A stretch of 64,000 bases of DNA from contig NC_041782.1 of assembly GCF_900090045.1 (NCBI RefSeq), positions 1,175,001 through 1,239,000 of the forward strand, read 5' to 3'. This DNA is from Plasmodium malariae (taxonomy: Eukaryota; Apicomplexa; Aconoidasida; Haemosporida; Plasmodiidae). The notes beneath the pieces were generated by a model that was given only the letters and a program-made list of their open reading frames with translations, did not search any database and was not told the origin of the DNA. This document shows positions 61,738 to 64,000 of the stretch, piece after piece (position 1 is the first letter of the stretch; every line of letters begins with the position of its first letter). The position numbers and the translations under genes were made by a program.

Positions 61738-61862
61738 AAAAAAGACTAGAATGGGGTCCCTCAGGAGTGCATGTGATGAAAGTGAGCATCAACCACTGCT
61801 TCGCTTAGTAATATGTGTATATAGCTCCACATTGATTTACATATACATAAATATATACACAC

Positions 61863-61918
<56 letters not shown>

Positions 61919-62872
61919 GAGCATATACGCATGTAACGTATGATTAAGATATTGTATTGTTCATGAAAGATTATTTTACACGAATCATGCATAACGCTGT
62001 GTCTTTTTTTTTTTTATACGTCAATTTTTTTAATAATTTTTTTATTTTGTATTTAATTACAAAAAAAAGAAAAAGAAATTTACCTTACTTGTTAATGTCT
62101 TTTTTAAATTTTTTTTTTTCATTTTTACGTATTGTAGCTATTCATTTTTTTTACCATTTTGTTATTGCTGGTCATTTTTTTTTTTAAACAATTATGTAGA
62201 AAATTATGTGCTAATCTTCCAAGTCATCATTTTAACTGATAGTTTATGAAAATCATTTGATACTTGAAAAAATAGGAATTTTATTTTGATAAACAAACAT
62301 TTTAAAAAAGAAGCGGAAAGAAAATGCTTAGTCACTAAAAATTATAAAAAAGAAAGAAATTTTTTATTTTTCAGATGATGATCCAATATCGTCCAATATC
62401 TGCTTCAACATATTTTGGTTCGACTTTTTTAAAGGCATTTCATGTATGCACACATTTTTCCTATAATACATCTATAATTACATTTTTTTCCTTATTATAA
62501 TAGAAGAATAAACAACAAAAAAAAGGAAACAAAAAATTTTTATAGTGCAACATGCGTAACAATTGTTATTGAATTGTGGAAAGGTTTTGGCGAATAATAT
62601 TAAAATAAATGATATAAAAGTATCTAATCTGTGCGACGAGTTTCCCATAAAAATAGTTGGCAGTGACCAAAATGGTACTGCTACAACATGTGTACATTCG
62701 GAAAATTACTAAAAAGTAAAACGACAAATAAACTATATATAAATGGATAGTTAAAAAGTTTATTTCTTAACATATTTCCTTTCTTTTATTTTATACTTGT
62801 TTTAAGGTCATTTTTAAATAGGCAAAACACGTTTCTACATGTAAAAAGAGTTTTGTGTTAATAAATAGGAAA

Positions 62873-63413
62873 ATGAAGAAATCGTTCTGCAAACAAATTA
62901 GTACATTTTTTTTATTATGTTTTACGTATACATGTGGAATATCATTTTCCCTGCTGCGAAATTGTAATATTTACAATTTTTTGTGCTTAAATTTTTTTTT
63001 TTTCCCCTCAAACATGTGTATATATTTATATATGCATACATATATATATTGTACTCATTCTTAAATATAATATTCAAATGACACCATTTTATTATATTGT
63101 CAGAACTATATAAAGAAAAAATAATAAGGCAAAAATAAATAAGCAACATGTAATATTTTCATTTCTTTTGCTTTATATTTGCTCATTGTTAGCATCTATG
63201 TTTTATTTTGCTTTATTTTGTTATGCATCACTTTGCTGCACTTTGTTTCTACAATATTCGCAATATGTGCATTCTTGTAGAAAGGATGACAAACATGTTT
63301 ATACATTTAAAATGGATGAACCATATAAACATATGCTCGATGTAATTAAAACTTTTTTAAATTGCTATGCATTTCATCATGTTTCACTTGTACGAGTAGC
63401 GACTATTTTATAG
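62873..63413 (+). CDS. Candidate short two-exon secreted or membrane protein
   Basis: Exon 1 is 62873-62982: it starts MKKSFCKQISTFFLLCFTYT, a signal-peptide-like sequence, and ends before GTGCTT. Exon 2 is 63281-63413, after ATTCTTGTAG, with KDDKHVYTFKMDEPYKHM, then LDVIKTFLNCYAFHHVSL and TAG. Phase 2 joins to a Leu codon, giving 80 residues. Exon 2 is clearly coding-like. Exon 1 and its weak donor are less certain, and another exon may lie between. No family recognised. Confidence 0.35.
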
Positions 63414-63449
63414 TAAAAAAAACAAGCAAAATTTTCTCATTACTAATTG

Positions 63450-63600
63450 TTCATTGTTCATTGTTCATTGTTCATTGTTCATTGCTCATTACTCGTTACT
63501 CATTACTCATTACTCATTACTCACTACTCATTATTCACTACTCATTACTCACTACTCATTACTCACTACTCATTACTATTTTTATTTTTATTTTTATTTT
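63450..63600. repeat. TTCATTG / CATTACTCACTACT array
   Basis: Five copies of TTCATTG followed by about ten of CATTACTCACTACT-type 7- and 14-bp units, then (TTTTTA)n. It ends about 50 bp before the final gene's ATG, so it is promoter or 5'-UTR sequence. Confidence 0.9.
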
Positions 63601-63652
63601 TATTTTATATTTTTTTTATTTAATTTTTTTTATTTTAATATTTTTTGTAAAA

Positions 63653-64000
63653 ATGAGGAATCCATACACAATTCATACTAAACATAATGAGCAGTTCGTT
63701 TATAAAGAAAATATATCTGAACGCTTACTCTCTGTTTTTCTCATTATATATTTATTAGTAGTGTTGTATGTACTAAAAGATTTACCATATAAAAAAATAA
63801 TACTTTTCTATATTTTGTCATGTTTGTTTCTTTTTAAAGTAACTTTTATATGTTTGCCTAAATTTATACGCTTCTTAAATGAAAAAGGTAAATATATAAA
63901 TAAAGAGAATAATTATGTGTACATAAACATGTATGTTGGTGTCTTTATCTACAATAGCAGAGTTTTCTACCGTGTTATGGCTCACGTTTACAGCATTCCT
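63653..64000 (+). CDS. 5' part of a polytopic membrane protein, possibly ALG7 (UDP-GlcNAc:dolichyl-P GlcNAc-1-P transferase)
   Basis: Open from ATG 63653 to the window end (116 codons). It starts MRNPYTIHTKHNEQF. Two hydrophobic segments, LLSVFLIIYLLVVLYVL and IILFYILSCLFLFKVTFICL, are separated by a short DLPYKK loop. They are followed by PKFIRFLNEKGKYINKEN. This layout fits the N-terminus of the ALG7/DPAGT1 family, in which a membrane pair precedes a cytosolic loop. Its place next to the VASt-like gene and orphan kinase matches my memory of ALG7 in P. falciparum. The name rests mainly on synteny because the catalytic loops lie beyond the window. Confidence 0.45.
   Translation, partial: MRNPYTIHTKHNEQFVYKENISERLLSVFLIIYLLVVLYVLKDLPYKKIILFYILSCLFLFKVTFICLPKFIRFLNEKGKYINKENNYVYINMYVGVFIYNSRVFYRVMAHVYSIP

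Larger units (their letters stand above)
61738..63652. other. Intergenic DNA with a (TA)n tract and a short gene candidate
   Basis: It contains a pure (TA)n tract of about 24 units (61869-61916), T-runs, and the short gene candidate at 62873-63413. Just before the final gene is the CATTACTCACTACT array. Nothing else is recognised. Confidence 0.55.

Noticed and set aside
1..64000. tRNA, rRNA, telomere or centromere sequence
   Set aside because: I looked for T-loop-like GTTCRANNC with matching stems, telomeric GGGTTYA repeats and a several-kb block of nearly pure A/T, and found none. Small RNAs cannot be excluded by eye.

Overview
The window is nuclear DNA of a malaria parasite (genus Plasmodium). 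The evidence is strong A+T richness, long homopolymers and simple repeats, proteins full of Asn/Lys/Asp low-complexity inserts, short phase-conserved GT-AG introns, and the gene content itself. Gene order (ALG7-like, VASt-like, orphan kinase, S9 peptidase, DEAD-box helicase, coiled-coil protein, WD-repeat protein, CARL, cyclophilin 19A, RNA triphosphatase) matches, in inverted orientation, a block I recall from P. falciparum chromosome 3. That recollection could not be checked here. Base composition is less extreme than P. falciparum and suggests a P. ovale- or P. malariae-like species, but I cannot decide which.

Layout. 1-5.2 kb: a 14-exon coiled-coil gene (+). 5.2-6.6 kb: three tandem arrays. 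6.6-8.5 kb: mRNA 5'-triphosphatase PRT1 (+). 11.1-11.7 kb: cyclophilin CYP19A (+). 12-15 kb: probable short, overlooked spliced genes (+). 15.1-18.8 kb: CARL, a TAPT1/Emp65-family membrane protein (-). 18.8-23.5 kb: intergenic. 23.5-31.7 kb: one large WD-repeat protein (-), broken into three reading frames by two indels. 31.7-37.4 kb: repeat-rich divergent intergenic region. 37.4-44.1 kb: a large coiled-coil protein (+), broken by one poly-A indel. 44.9-48.2 kb: a two-exon DEAD-box helicase (-). 49.5-52.2 kb: S9-type serine peptidase (+). 53.0-54.7 kb: a four-exon kinase-like gene (-) with a degenerate catalytic site. 57.9-61.7 kb: a tail-anchored VASt-like protein (+) with a poly-A frame break near its end. 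63.65 kb to the end: the 5' end of a membrane protein, perhaps ALG7 (+).

There is no operon logic. The genes are housekeeping: mRNA capping, protein folding, early secretory pathway, RNA remodelling, peptide turnover, lipid transfer and N-glycan initiation. The most useful points for a reader are: (1) exon structures worked out by splice phase; (2) four frame breaks, three of them in poly-A runs of coding DNA and one in a hexapeptide repeat, which look like assembly errors or slippage rather than pseudogenes; (3) an in-frame intron in CARL that a naive ORF reads through; (4) five short spliced gene candidates with matching phases; (5) a pseudokinase signature; and (6) more than 20 tandem arrays, each with its own unit, concentrated in introns and intergenic DNA.
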